This document shows positions 43,645-52,630 of a stretch of DNA of 64,000 nt, one piece after another. Made by a program: the position numbers and the translations under genes. Each line of letters opens with the position of its first letter. The first letter of the stretch is position 1. The stretch is from Burkholderia sp. WSM2232 (GTDB taxonomy: Bacteria; Pseudomonadota; Gammaproteobacteria; Burkholderiales; Burkholderiaceae), in contig NZ_AWZV01000003.1 in assembly GCF_000472545.1 (NCBI RefSeq), forward strand, positions 427,278-491,277, read 5' to 3'. Below the pieces are notes generated by a model. The model was given only the letters and a program-made list of their open reading frames with translations, searched no databases and was not told where the DNA came from.

Positions 43645-44952
43645 TTACGGCTGTCGCGTTTCGTGCGTGAACTTCAACGTCACGACAGTGACGAGACCGA
43701 GCGCCATGAGGAACACGGCGACGGGCCAGTATGCGTGATAGTGCGACAACAACGCCGTCGCGATCAGCGGCGATAGCCCGCCCGCGAAGATCGACGCGAC
43801 TTCATGCCCGAGCGCCACGCCTGAATAGCGTACTTCGGTGCTGAAGAGTTCGCCGACGAGCGAGGGTAGTGTGCCGATCATCGCGCCATGACATACGGCG
43901 GTTCCCAGTACCAGCGCAAGCCAGATGAGCGGCGTGGAATGCGTATTGAGCAGCCAGAAGAACGGAAATGCCATCGCCACCAGCGAAACCGCGCCGATCA
44001 TATACACAGGCTTGCGGCCGATCCGGTCGGAGAGCTTGCCCCAGAACAACATCGCGATCATTTCGACAACCATCGCGAGCATGACCCCCGTTAGCATCGT
44101 CGAATTGGGAATGCCTGCATATTTGCCGTACACAAGCGAGAACGCGAGGAAGATATATGCGCCGCCGTTTTCGGCGACACGCAAGCCCATCGCCATGAGA
44201 ATCTCTTTTGGGTGACGTTTGATGACCTCCACCACCGGCATGTGCGATGTTCTGCCCGCCTTGTCGGCGTTCTGGAAGTCGCGGCTCTCTGGCAGATTGC
44301 GGCGGATATAAACGCCGAGCGCGAAAATCAGAATGCTGGCGAGAAAGGGCAGGCGCCATCCCCACGAAACGAACTGCTCATGCGGCAAGGCCTGCACCGC
44401 GAGAAAGGCCGCGGACGACAGCACGAAACCGCCGCCCACGCCGAGCTGACTCCAGGCGGCGTAATAGCCGCGTTTCTCGGGCGGCGCGCTTTCGCTGATC
44501 ATCAGCACGCCGCCGCCCCATTCGCCGCCCGACGCAACGCCTTGCAACAGACGCAGCGCGACAAGCGCGGCCGGCGCCCATAGGCCGACGTGGTCGTAGG
44601 TCGGCAACAGGCCGATGCCAAACGTCGCGAAGCCCATGATAAGCAGTGTCCACACGAGCGACGCCCGGCGTCCGTAACGATCGCCGATATGGCCGAACAC
44701 CACGCCGCCGAGCGGTCGCGCGACGAAGCCCATCGCGAACGCGGCGAACGCGCCGAGCGTGCCGATCAGCGGATCTGCGTTGGCCGGAAAGAACAACTGG
44801 CCGAACACCAGCGCGGCAGCCGTGCCATAGACGAAAAAGTCATACCATTCCATCGCATTGCCCGCCACTGAGGCAATGACGATGCGTTTGAGTGCGCGAT
44901 CCGGCGTCGCCGCGTTGCGTTCGGCTGCCGGCGAGGTTTGGACCGTGGACAT
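43645..44952 (-). CDS. MHS-family metabolite:proton symporter
   Basis: A 435-residue major facilitator of the metabolite:H+ symporter group with the signature start GNAMEWYDFFVYGTAAALVFGQLFFP and the loop motif GHIGDRYGRR. Twelve hydrophobic helices are visible. In P. phytofirmans an MFS gene beside the tautomerase gene is required for dioxindole-3-acetate removal; this gene or the one at 48027 may be its counterpart. The ATG at 44952 lacks a strong ribosome site. It lies downstream of the LysR gene at 45114 on the same strand. Confidence 0.87.
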   Translation of the reverse strand: MSTVQTSPAAERNAATPDRALKRIVIASVAGNAMEWYDFFVYGTAAALVFGQLFFPANADPLIGTLGAFAAFAMGFVARPLGGVVFGHIGDRYGRRASLVWTLLIMGFATFGIGLLPTYDHVGLWAPAALVALRLLQGVASGGEWGGGVLMISESAPPEKRGYYAAWSQLGVGGGFVLSSAAFLAVQALPHEQFVSWGWRLPFLASILIFALGVYIRRNLPESRDFQNADKAGRTSHMPVVEVIKRHPKEILMAMGLRVAENGGAYIFLAFSLVYGKYAGIPNSTMLTGVMLAMVVEMIAMLFWGKLSDRIGRKPVYMIGAVSLVAMAFPFFWLLNTHSTPLIWLALVLGTAVCHGAMIGTLPSLVGELFSTEVRYSGVALGHEVASIFAGGLSPLIATALLSHYHAYWPVAVFLMALGLVTVVTLKFTHETRQP

Positions 44953-45002
44953 GTCAGCTCGCTTGAATGATGTGGGGGCGCGCACCTTGATTAAGGCTTT
45001 GC

Positions 45003-45042
45003 ATATGACGCAGTGTCGATTCGCCATAACGCTGCGTCAAAT
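45003..45042. promoter_or_regulatory. Inverted repeat upstream of the first MHS transporter gene
   Basis: ATATGACGCAG (45003-45013) and CTGCGTCAAAT (45032-45042) pair with one mismatch across an 18-bp spacer. The right arm contains the exact TGCGTCAAAT motif shared with the iacC/LysR and MFS/AraC gaps. It lies 51-90 bp upstream of the transporter ATG. Confidence 0.6.
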
Positions 45043-45113
45043 AGGCCGAAAAGAACGCGAGGTATCAGCGCGGCAAATGTGCGGGGCACGGCTGGATGCT
45101 TCAGGAGCAGGCT

Positions 45114-46040
45114 TCAAGCTTCACGCTCGGGCTGATGAAACAGCGCAACCAGCGACTCGCGCAGCCAGGTGATGCCGGGATCGGCCGCGAACTGCGTATG
45201 CGAATGCACCTTGATTTCGATAGGCGGCAACGAGAAAGGCAAAGGCAGGACGCGAAACGCCTTGCCGCGATTGAAGCGCCGCGCAATGCTTTCCGGAAAG
45301 ATCACGGCAAGGTCGGTGTTCATCACGATCTCGGGAGCAACGACGAAATGCGGCAGCCGCAGCACGACATCGCGCTTGAAGTCGAGCTCGTCGAGCCACT
45401 GCTCGACCATGCGGTGACCGGTGGCGTTCGTACTCGCGTAGACGTAGCGCAGCGCGGAGAGGTCCTCGCGTGTGGGCTTTGTGTTGCGCAACGGATGCCC
45501 CGCGCGCACGAGGCAAACATGTTCGTCGACGAAAAGCGTCTGGCTCACGCAGCCCGCGTCGAGTCCCGGCACGTAGCCGAGCGCGAGATCGACCTCGCCT
45601 GCGCGCATGGCCGCACTCACGGATTCCACCGGAAGGTTCGCCACTTCTATACGGATGCCGCGCGCTTCGCGGTCGAGCATTGCAACGAGGGGCGGCAGGA
45701 AATAGAACTCCGACATGTCGGACATCGACACGCGAAACACGCGTTGCGCCGTGGCGGGATCGAATCTGGCGAGCTGCTGCATGGCGTCGTTGATGATCGC
45801 GAGAGCCTGTGCGAGCGGCGGATACAGGCGATACGCGGCGTCGGTCGGCACCATGCCGCCGGGTGTGCGTAGAAACAGTGGGTCCTCGAAAAGATTGCGC
45901 AGACGGCGCAGCGCGTGACTCACGGCAGGCTGCGTGAGACCGAGCCTGTCGCCAGCGGCAGTCAGGCTGCGCAAATCCCAGATGGCGAGGAACACACGCA
46001 GCAGGTTCAGATCGGCGATGCCGGGGTGCGGCTTGTTCAT
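45114..46040 (-). CDS. LysR-family transcriptional regulator
   Basis: A 308-residue LysR protein (IADLNLLRVFLAIWDLRSLTAAGDRLGLTQPAVSHALRRLR) closely related in layout to the one at 41599. The ATG at 46040 gives the usual N-terminus; 46067 is an alternative. It lies 58 bp after the EthD-like gene and on the same strand as the second iacA-like gene and the transporters. It probably controls that second module. Confidence 0.88.
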   Translation of the reverse strand: MNKPHPGIADLNLLRVFLAIWDLRSLTAAGDRLGLTQPAVSHALRRLRNLFEDPLFLRTPGGMVPTDAAYRLYPPLAQALAIINDAMQQLARFDPATAQRVFRVSMSDMSEFYFLPPLVAMLDREARGIRIEVANLPVESVSAAMRAGEVDLALGYVPGLDAGCVSQTLFVDEHVCLVRAGHPLRNTKPTREDLSALRYVYASTNATGHRMVEQWLDELDFKRDVVLRLPHFVVAPEIVMNTDLAVIFPESIARRFNRGKAFRVLPLPFSLPPIEIKVHSHTQFAADPGITWLRESLVALFHQPEREA

Positions 46041-46098
46041 GCGCTTCGCTCGCGAACGAGAGCGCATCGCGCGGTCAAGCTTGGGCGCGACCGCCCGG

Positions 46099-46782
46099 TC
46101 AATGATGCTGATGCGCGAGAGTACCGTAGATGCTGCGCATTGCAAAATGCGGTGTCGCACCGGTATAAGGCGGCAACGCGTGGAAGTCGCGACGCATTGC
46201 ATCGCGCACGGGCGAGGCGAGCGCGCCGGCGAGCGAGCCGGCGTCGTCGAATACAACCTTGTTGCGTTGCATGGCGTTCGAGTGCGCGAACGGCAGGCCG
46301 CTCGTGCAGTCGATGCGCGTGTACACCTCCAGTTCGCGCAGCCCGGGCAATTGCAGCATCAGCGGCGGATGATGTTTCAGGTAGTGCGTAAGCCACGCGT
46401 TGAAGTCTGTGGCGACGCCTTCATAGGCGACCAGATAGGTGCATCGCTGCGAAACGGTTTCTGTCGACGCCTTCAGCGAACGCACCGTCATGACCTGCTG
46501 GCTGAACAATCGCGCCGGGCAAACGGTCTGCAACGCGCGCTGGATTGCGCCACCGCGTTCGCAGGCGGCTTCGAGTGGCGCCAGGTCGGTGAAATACCAT
46601 TGCAGCACGCACGACGGCGTATCGGCGCCTCGCGCGATACGCGGATCGACCTGAGCGCCGATCGCTTCGTGCACGATCAACTGCGTGAGACCATCCACAT
46701 TCGTAGCCGCATGCTGTAGCGCGCGGGCATCGAGCGGCGCATGTGTGCCGCTCTCGTCGATAAGAAAAAGACATACCTGCAT
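46099..46782 (-). CDS. Two-domain EthD/dimeric alpha-beta barrel-like protein
   Basis: A 227-residue protein that appears to contain two ferredoxin-like repeats: residues about 1-100 and 110-222. The second has the EthD-like block HHPPLMLQLPGLRELEVYTRI and KVVFDDAGSLAGALASPVRDAM. GAGGTG lies eight bases before the ATG, and it starts 16 bp after the stop of the second iacA-like gene, so the two are an operon. I do not know its reaction. By position it parallels iacB downstream of iacA. Confidence 0.72.
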   Translation of the reverse strand: MQVCLFLIDESGTHAPLDARALQHAATNVDGLTQLIVHEAIGAQVDPRIARGADTPSCVLQWYFTDLAPLEAACERGGAIQRALQTVCPARLFSQQVMTVRSLKASTETVSQRCTYLVAYEGVATDFNAWLTHYLKHHPPLMLQLPGLRELEVYTRIDCTSGLPFAHSNAMQRNKVVFDDAGSLAGALASPVRDAMRRDFHALPPYTGATPHFAMRSIYGTLAHQHH

Positions 46783-46798
46783 TGTTACCGCACCTCGA

Positions 46799-47992
46799 TC
46801 AGGGGTAAGGCGTTACAGGCGGAATGCCGACGAACACAGCGCCCGATGCATCGTAGGTGCCTTCACCGAGAAACGCGTGCTGCGTCACCACGATGGAATC
46901 GCGCACGAGCCGTTGCATGCGGCTCTCGCGGTAGATCGCGCCGATGCCGGCCATCTTGTATGCCTGCATGACGATGTCGGCGCAGATGTGGGCCGCGTGC
47001 GTGGCCGACAGGCGCAGCAGATTCGCTTGCGCAGGCAGGACCGGGTCGCCCGCGAGTACCGTGCGCCACGACGCTTCCGCCGATTCGAAGAAGAACGCCC
47101 GCGCGCTGCGCAACTGCGCTTCGGCCTGGGCGAGACCCGAGCGATAGTACGCGCGGTCGGCAAGACGCGGCGCGCCCGTGGTGGTCTTCGTGACACCGGA
47201 CATGCTTGCGAGCATGTCGAGCGCCGCGCGGGCGAGACCGACGTTCACCGCTGCGTGCACCTGCGCCTGATACGCAACGGCGGGATAGCGATACAGCGGC
47301 TCGTCGATCACGGCCGTGCCTCCGCGAACAAAGGTCCATTGCTCGCCGACGTACTTGTCGTGCAGACGCAAATCGTGGCTGCCTGTGCCTTGCATGCCGA
47401 CCACGTTCCAGTTCTCGACGATCTCCACCTCGCTCGCCGGAAATACCGCGGTAAAGGGCTTGCCCGCATCTTTCCCGGCCTCGCTCGCAGGCACGCCGCC
47501 AATCCCGACGCCGATCCAGTCCGCGCCCTTGCAGCCGCTCGCAAAGCGCCACTGCCCCGACACGAGGAAACCGCCCGGCGCGCGCTGCGCAGTTTGCAGC
47601 GGATACAGGCCGCCCGCGAACACCTGGTCGGGGCCCGACGCATAGATGCGCGCCTGCGTTTCCAACGGCAAGGCCGCCAGATAGGTGTTCGCGGAGCCGA
47701 ACGCCGCGACCCACGCGGTCGATCCGTCCGCGATGGCGATGCGCTCGAGAATCTCCAGGAAACGCGGCGGCGGCAGCGCGTCACCGCCGAAACGCTTTGG
47801 CGTGCTGGCCCGGAAAATACCCGCGCGCTTCATCTTGCCGACCATGTCGCGCGGCACGTGCGATATCGCATCGAACTCGTCCCGGCGGCGCTCCACTTCA
47901 TCGATCAGCGTATCGAGCGACAAAGGTCCGGCGTACTCGGGGTAATCGTTCTGCGAATCGACGATGGAAGCGGTTTGAGTGGCTTCTTGCAT
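46799..47992 (-). CDS. Second IacA-like flavin monooxygenase
   Basis: A 397-residue acyl-CoA dehydrogenase-fold protein that aligns end to end with the IacA-like protein at 37583-38740. Shared blocks include SHVPRD, TPKRFGGDA, DGSxAWVAxFGSAN, GPDQVFAGGL, FASGCKGADW, VENWNVVGMQGTGSHDLR and TQHAFLGEG. It differs by a longer N-terminus (about 15 residues) and in the 120-160 loop. The ATG at 47992 has GAGGT seven bases upstream. It heads a small operon with the EthD-like gene and probably the LysR gene. It is likely to hydroxylate an indole- or phenol-type ring; whether it prefers IAA or another substrate is unknown. Confidence 0.88.
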   Translation of the reverse strand: MQEATQTASIVDSQNDYPEYAGPLSLDTLIDEVERRRDEFDAISHVPRDMVGKMKRAGIFRASTPKRFGGDALPPPRFLEILERIAIADGSTAWVAAFGSANTYLAALPLETQARIYASGPDQVFAGGLYPLQTAQRAPGGFLVSGQWRFASGCKGADWIGVGIGGVPASEAGKDAGKPFTAVFPASEVEIVENWNVVGMQGTGSHDLRLHDKYVGEQWTFVRGGTAVIDEPLYRYPAVAYQAQVHAAVNVGLARAALDMLASMSGVTKTTTGAPRLADRAYYRSGLAQAEAQLRSARAFFFESAEASWRTVLAGDPVLPAQANLLRLSATHAAHICADIVMQAYKMAGIGAIYRESRMQRLVRDSIVVTQHAFLGEGTYDASGAVFVGIPPVTPYP

Positions 47993-48026
47993 GTGTGGTA
48001 CCTCACGATTCAAGGGTGTGTCGTTG

Positions 48027-49385
48027 TCATTCGGCCTGCTGACGCGCAGCGGCGCGCATGGCTCGTGGGAACGTTTCGCGCGCCAGCAAAGTGGCAATGA
48101 CGGTAATCAGCCCGAGTGCGCCGAGATAAATGGCGACCGGCGCGGCGCTGCGATAGTGAGCGAGCAGCGCGGTGGCAATCATCGGAGACAGACCACCGCC
48201 GAGCACCGACGACACCTCGCGGCCAATGCCGAGTCCCGAGAACCGCAGATGCACCGGCAACATCTCGCTGATGAATGCGGGCTGCGCGCCTTCGAGAATG
48301 CCGAGCGTGATGCTGTTGGCGAGAATCAGCGCGGCCAGAACCTTCCAGTACTCTCCTGAGCCGAGCAGCGCGAAGTACGGCCACGCAACCAGCACGATTG
48401 CAATCGCGCCGGCGAGATACACAGGCTTGCGTCCAACCTTGTCCGTGACGTGGCCGAAGAACAGCGAGACCGGAATCATCAGCAGCATCGAGATCGTCAA
48501 TCCGCTGAGAACCCAGCTCGACTTGATGCCGAGAAACTGCGCATAGGCGATCGAGAATGCGAAGAAGATGTACGAGGCCGCGCCTTCGCCGAAGCGCAGG
48601 CCAAATACCGTGAGTACCTCGCGCGGGCATTGCTTGAGCACTTCGATCACCGGCATGCGGCTCTCGTGACGCGTCGCTTTCACTTCGGCGAATGCCGCGC
48701 TTTCGCCCACAGAGCGGCGCATCCACAAGCCGAGTACGACGAGCGCGGCGCTGCCGAGAAACGGCACGCGCCAGCCCCAGCTCTGGAAAGCGGCGGGCGG
48801 CAGGTTTTGCACGAGCAGGAATGCGCCGGTCGACAACACGAAACCAAGCGCCGCGCCGCACGGGCTCCAGGCGGCGAGTGCGCCGCGTCTCGACTGCGGT
48901 GCGTTTTCGTGGATGAGCAGGATGCTGCCGCTCCATTCGCCGCCTGCTGCAAGCCCCTGAAGAATGCGAAGCAGCACGAGCATGACAGGCGCCGCGATAC
49001 CGATTTGCTGGTACGTGGGCAGCACGCCCATCAGCACGGTGGCGCAGCCCATGGTCAGGAGCGTGAGCATCATCACTGTCTTGCGGCCATAGCGGTCGCC
49101 GATATGCCCGCACAGCACGCCGCCGATGGGCCGCGCGATAAAGCCGACGGTAAAGCCGCCGAATGCGGCGATGGTGCCCGTCAGCGGATCGCTTCCGACC
49201 GGAAAGAAAAGTTTGCCGAAGACGAGTGCCGCAGCGGTGCCGTAAAGAAAAAAGTCATACCACTCGAGGATCTGCCCGAGCACGGCGGTGGTGACCGCAC
49301 GGCGCACGCCGCTCTGGTTGCGAGACACTGGTCTCATTGAAATGGGCGGTGCACTCAGGTTGGGATTCACTGCGTCAGGGTTCAT
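48027..49385 (-). CDS. MHS-family metabolite:proton symporter, second copy
   Basis: A 452-residue major facilitator with the MHS signature LGQILEWYDFFLYGTAAALVFGKLFFP and GHIGDRYGRK. It resembles the transporter at 43645 over its whole length. Start choice among 49385, 49457 and 49337 is uncertain because none has a clear ribosome site. It lies 34 bp upstream of the second iacA-like gene on the same strand and could lead that operon. It probably imports the substrate of the second module. Confidence 0.85.
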   Translation of the reverse strand: MNPDAVNPNLSAPPISMRPVSRNQSGVRRAVTTAVLGQILEWYDFFLYGTAAALVFGKLFFPVGSDPLTGTIAAFGGFTVGFIARPIGGVLCGHIGDRYGRKTVMMLTLLTMGCATVLMGVLPTYQQIGIAAPVMLVLLRILQGLAAGGEWSGSILLIHENAPQSRRGALAAWSPCGAALGFVLSTGAFLLVQNLPPAAFQSWGWRVPFLGSAALVVLGLWMRRSVGESAAFAEVKATRHESRMPVIEVLKQCPREVLTVFGLRFGEGAASYIFFAFSIAYAQFLGIKSSWVLSGLTISMLLMIPVSLFFGHVTDKVGRKPVYLAGAIAIVLVAWPYFALLGSGEYWKVLAALILANSITLGILEGAQPAFISEMLPVHLRFSGLGIGREVSSVLGGGLSPMIATALLAHYRSAAPVAIYLGALGLITVIATLLARETFPRAMRAAARQQAE

Positions 49386-49775
49386 GGCGTTCAGAGCATG
49401 AAGGAGGGTATTCCCGCATCGATGAAGCAGGAGCAGCGGGGCGCGTTGAATCGACATCGTCATGACATGGCCCGAACAATATGAGCCGCGCAAAAGCCGG
49501 TCAAATTCGGGCCAAAAATGCCGGATATGAATTGCGTGCATGAGCGCCGGGGGAAAACCCTCGTATCAGTCGCGCTTATCGGAGCTCCTGCTTCTGGCTG
49601 ATTTGCGCGGCCGGGCGAGCCGGCAGAAACTCATGCGTTTGCGCGCATCGTCCAGGCGCGCCGTTGTGTTGGCCCGTCCCGAAGCTGAAAAAAGGAGCTA
49701 TTGCGTCAAATTTGCAAACGAGGCGACAATGCGCAGACCCGACGCCTGACCTACTCACATCGTCAAAGACCGCGT
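49386..49775. other. Divergent control region, transporter/AraC
   Basis: No gene is supported. TGCGTCAAAT occurs at 49702-49711 and GTCAAAT again at 49500-49506. The first matches the motif in the two other iac control gaps. The region serves the MHS transporter on one side and the AraC gene on the other. Confidence 0.55.
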
Positions 49776-50714
49776 ATGTACGCCACCTACCAAACGTTCG
49801 AGGATGCAGACCGGCATGCGTATTCGCTGTCGGGCTGGGACCAGCAATACGATCAGGTGGGTGAAGGCAGCTTCCGGAGTTCGGTAAAGCAGGTGGTGAC
49901 CGAGGCTGTGCAGGTCTTCCAGGAAGGGGCGAACGTCCGCATGGTTCAGCGCGGGCAGTTGCCGCCGGGGCGTGCGTCGTTCGGCCTGATGCTCGGCGGC
50001 GCGGCGCCGTTTTCTTTTCAGGGCGTGAAGGTAGACGAAAGTGCGCTGATTCTCGGCGGCGGCGGCAAGGAATTCGTTCTTCATTCTCCGCCTGAGATGT
50101 CGCTCGTCGGCGTCGCGATCGACCTGGCGCTGCTCGGAACCGTTGCGGATCTGGAAGGCTTTGACCTGGAACCCGAGGTGCTCGCGCAGCAGGTACTGAG
50201 CATCCCTTCCGCAGCACGCGCGCGCGCCGGGCGGCGGATCGTGGCGGCCGTGGAAGCAGCGCTCGCGCAGCCCGCGTCGTTCGATGCACCTGCGCAAAAG
50301 CAATTCGCGCACGACGTAACCGGCTGCATCGTCGATCTGCTCGCGTTCCATGTACCGAATCGCGAAGACCGCCTGACCTACGCGTGCCGCGCCGATATCG
50401 TGCGGCGCAGCCACGAGCTCCTGCTTGCGCAGCCCGAGCAGCCGCTCTCAATCATGGATCTCTGCATGAGCCTGCGCGTGAGCCGGCGGACCATTCAAAA
50501 CAGCTTCCAGTCGGTCGCGCAGATGAACCCCGTCGCCTATCTGCGCGCGGTGCGGCTTGCTCACGTGCGCCGCCTGCTCACTTCGACGGCGCAGCGCGAC
50601 GTATCCGTGCGCGAAGCCGCGTTGCGTTGGGGCTTCTCCAATCTGGGCCATTTCGCAAGCGACTACAAGAGCCATTTCGGCGAACTGCCGTCGCAGACAC
50701 CACGCGCCCGCTAG
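49776..50714 (+). CDS. AraC-family regulator next to the amine dehydrogenase operon
   Basis: A 312-residue regulator with a C-terminal AraC domain (SIMDLCMSLRVSRRTIQNSFQSVAQMNPVAYLRAVRLAHVRRLL, then SNLGHFASDYKSHFGELPSQT). The N-terminal half resembles ethanolamine/phenethylamine-type sensors such as EutR/FeaR. It lies 188 bp before the amine dehydrogenase genes on the same strand, and an inverted repeat in that gap could be its site. It is the obvious activator of amine oxidation. Confidence 0.88.
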   Translation: MYATYQTFEDADRHAYSLSGWDQQYDQVGEGSFRSSVKQVVTEAVQVFQEGANVRMVQRGQLPPGRASFGLMLGGAAPFSFQGVKVDESALILGGGGKEFVLHSPPEMSLVGVAIDLALLGTVADLEGFDLEPEVLAQQVLSIPSAARARAGRRIVAAVEAALAQPASFDAPAQKQFAHDVTGCIVDLLAFHVPNREDRLTYACRADIVRRSHELLLAQPEQPLSIMDLCMSLRVSRRTIQNSFQSVAQMNPVAYLRAVRLAHVRRLLTSTAQRDVSVREAALRWGFSNLGHFASDYKSHFGELPSQTPRAR

Positions 50715-50811
50715 ACCTTCTCACTTATCGCTTTCCCTGATTGCGGCGGCGCGATGCCGCTGCCTCGTTGCGTGCTTCGATCATTGCCTGTCGCTGCGCT
50801 TTCGACTACTC

Positions 50812-50862
50812 AAAATCGGCACGCATGCGCTGCCGGTTCCGAAGTGCCCGATTTTATTGACC
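50812..50862 (+). promoter_or_regulatory. Inverted repeat and -35-like box before aauB
   Basis: AAAATCGGCAC (50812-50822) and GTGCCCGATTTT (50844-50855) pair with one bulged C, spaced by 21 bp. A TTGACC -35-like box follows directly at 50857-50862. No convincing -10 box was found at the right distance, as is common for activator-dependent promoters. Confidence 0.5.
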
Positions 50863-50902
50863 TCGTTAGAGTCGCTTCGAAGATAAACGAGGAGGGGCAC
50901 AG

Positions 50903-52072
50903 ATGGAACGCAGAAGGAGGGCCGTCGCCCGGGCGGCTTCGATATTGGCGTTATCGTACGGACTACTTGCTTGTCATACTGAAGCAGGCGCCGCTGAGAA
51001 GCCGGAAGAACTTACGGTAGCGAAGGTGCCGCCGTTCCACCCGCATCGCGCGTTTGTCGTCGACGTGTCGTTCGCGAGCATGACCGATGCGCGCGTTCAC
51101 GTGTTCGATGCCGACACGTCGCGCTTTGTTGGGCAGATCGATGCGGGCTTCGCGCCGGGCTTCTCGATCTCGCCGGACCACAAGACGAGCTATGTCGCGA
51201 CGACCTATTTCTCGCGTGGCGGCCACGGCACGCGCACCGATGTGGTCGAACTGATCGACAACGCGACGCTCGACATTACCGGTGAAATAGAAATTCCGGC
51301 AAAGCACGCGCAAGCCGTGCCGACGCCCTACAACACCACGCTTTCCGACGACGGCAGCCGGCTCTATGTGTCGAACATTACGCCCTCCACATCGGTAACG
51401 GTGATCGACACGTCCGCGAAAAAAGTGTTGGGCGAGATTGATACCGACGGCTGCGTGCTCGCCTACCCGAGCGGCAACGACCGCTTCACCGCGCTGTGCG
51501 AAAGCGGCAAGGCGCTCACGGTGAAGCTCGACGCAACCGGCAAGGAAGTCAGCCGCAAATTGTCGGATGCTTTTATCGACGTCGAGCATGACCCGGCTTT
51601 CGTCAATGCGGTGCGCGATGGTCAGCGCTATCTCTTCACGACGTTCGGGGGCCGTGTGCGCAGCGCGGATTTCACGGGGGATACGCCGGTTTTCGGCGAA
51701 CCATGGTCGCTCGTGACCGGCGAGGAGCGCAAGGCCGGCTGGCGCCCCGGCGGCCTGCAACAGACCGCCTTCAACGCGATCAACCAGCGTCTCTATGTCG
51801 CGATGCATCGGGGCTCCGACGGCTCACACAAAGACCCTGCCACAGAAGTCTGGGTGTTCGACACCGTCAGCAAAAAGCGCGTTGCACGCTGGAAGCTTGC
51901 CGCACAGAAGATCCCGCCGCTATTGTCGATCCAGGTGAGCGCGGACGACAAGCCGCTCTTTTACGGCCTGACGCCCACGTCGGACTTCGTCGTGATGGAT
52001 GCGGGCACCGGCAAGTTGCGCCACGTCGACAAACAGTTGGGCACGACGTCCACGCTTATTCTCAACCCGTGA
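50903..52072 (+). CDS. aauB: Aromatic amine dehydrogenase heavy (alpha) chain
   Basis: A 389-residue periplasmic beta-propeller subunit of a TTQ amine dehydrogenase. The N-terminal signal (about residues 6-31) ends near AGAA. Blocks typical of MauB/AauB include HRAFVVDVSF, DGSRLYVSNITPSTSVTVID and the C-terminal TPTSDFVVMDAGTGKLRHVDKQLGTT. The ATG has GAGGAGGGG just upstream. With the light chain it oxidises primary amines to aldehydes and ammonia. The aromatic type is inferred from the linked phenylacetaldehyde-type dehydrogenase and iac genes. Confidence 0.92.
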   Translation: MERRRRAVARAASILALSYGLLACHTEAGAAEKPEELTVAKVPPFHPHRAFVVDVSFASMTDARVHVFDADTSRFVGQIDAGFAPGFSISPDHKTSYVATTYFSRGGHGTRTDVVELIDNATLDITGEIEIPAKHAQAVPTPYNTTLSDDGSRLYVSNITPSTSVTVIDTSAKKVLGEIDTDGCVLAYPSGNDRFTALCESGKALTVKLDATGKEVSRKLSDAFIDVEHDPAFVNAVRDGQRYLFTTFGGRVRSADFTGDTPVFGEPWSLVTGEERKAGWRPGGLQQTAFNAINQRLYVAMHRGSDGSHKDPATEVWVFDTVSKKRVARWKLAAQKIPPLLSIQVSADDKPLFYGLTPTSDFVVMDAGTGKLRHVDKQLGTTSTLILNP

Positions 52073-52081
52073 GGTGGCGCG

Positions 52082-52630
52082 ATGCTCGATCCTGCAATCC
52101 TGATGGTCTGCATTGCCACGCTTGCGATCGTCACGCTCGCGAGCGCCGCGCCGAAGTGGCGCCACCCCGAGCGGTTTCGTTCTTCCCTGACGGCATTCGC
52201 ACTGTTGCCGTCGTTTGCAGTCAGTCCGCTTGTCCGACTGCTGCCGTTGCTGGAAACGGCGGGCGCGCTCGCGCTGTTGTTTCCGGCAACGCGGGGGCCG
52301 GGTGCGGCCGTGCTGATCGCATTGTTCAGCGTGTTTGCGTTGGCGCTCGCGATCAACGTCGCACGCGGTCATACGGATATCGACTGTGGTTGCGCGGGCT
52401 TTCTCGCAGCCGCTACGGACACGGCGCGCATTGGATGGTGGCATGTGGTCCGCGCCGCGCTGCTCATCGCGCTCGCGGCGGGCACGCTCGTGCCACTGGC
52501 CGAGCGCGCGCTCGTCTGGTTCGACTATGTGAGCGCCGGTGCCTGCACGCTCGTTGCCGTCGCAGCATGGTTCACGCTGGACGTACTGCTCGCCAATCTT
52601 CCCAAGCTCGACTCTCTGAGGAATTCATGA
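52082..52630 (+). CDS. mauE: Methylamine/amine dehydrogenase accessory membrane protein
   Basis: A 182-residue membrane protein with four to five hydrophobic helices and the CGCAG motif (near residues 101-105) of MauE proteins, which help form disulfides in the light chain. It starts 9 bp after aauB and its stop overlaps the mauD start as ATGA. Confidence 0.92.
   Translation: MLDPAILMVCIATLAIVTLASAAPKWRHPERFRSSLTAFALLPSFAVSPLVRLLPLLETAGALALLFPATRGPGAAVLIALFSVFALALAINVARGHTDIDCGCAGFLAAATDTARIGWWHVVRAALLIALAAGTLVPLAERALVWFDYVSAGACTLVAVAAWFTLDVLLANLPKLDSLRNS

Noticed and set aside
46685..48100. Plus-strand open frame (471 codons)
   Set aside because: Antisense to the second IacA-like gene, whose family blocks are unmistakable.
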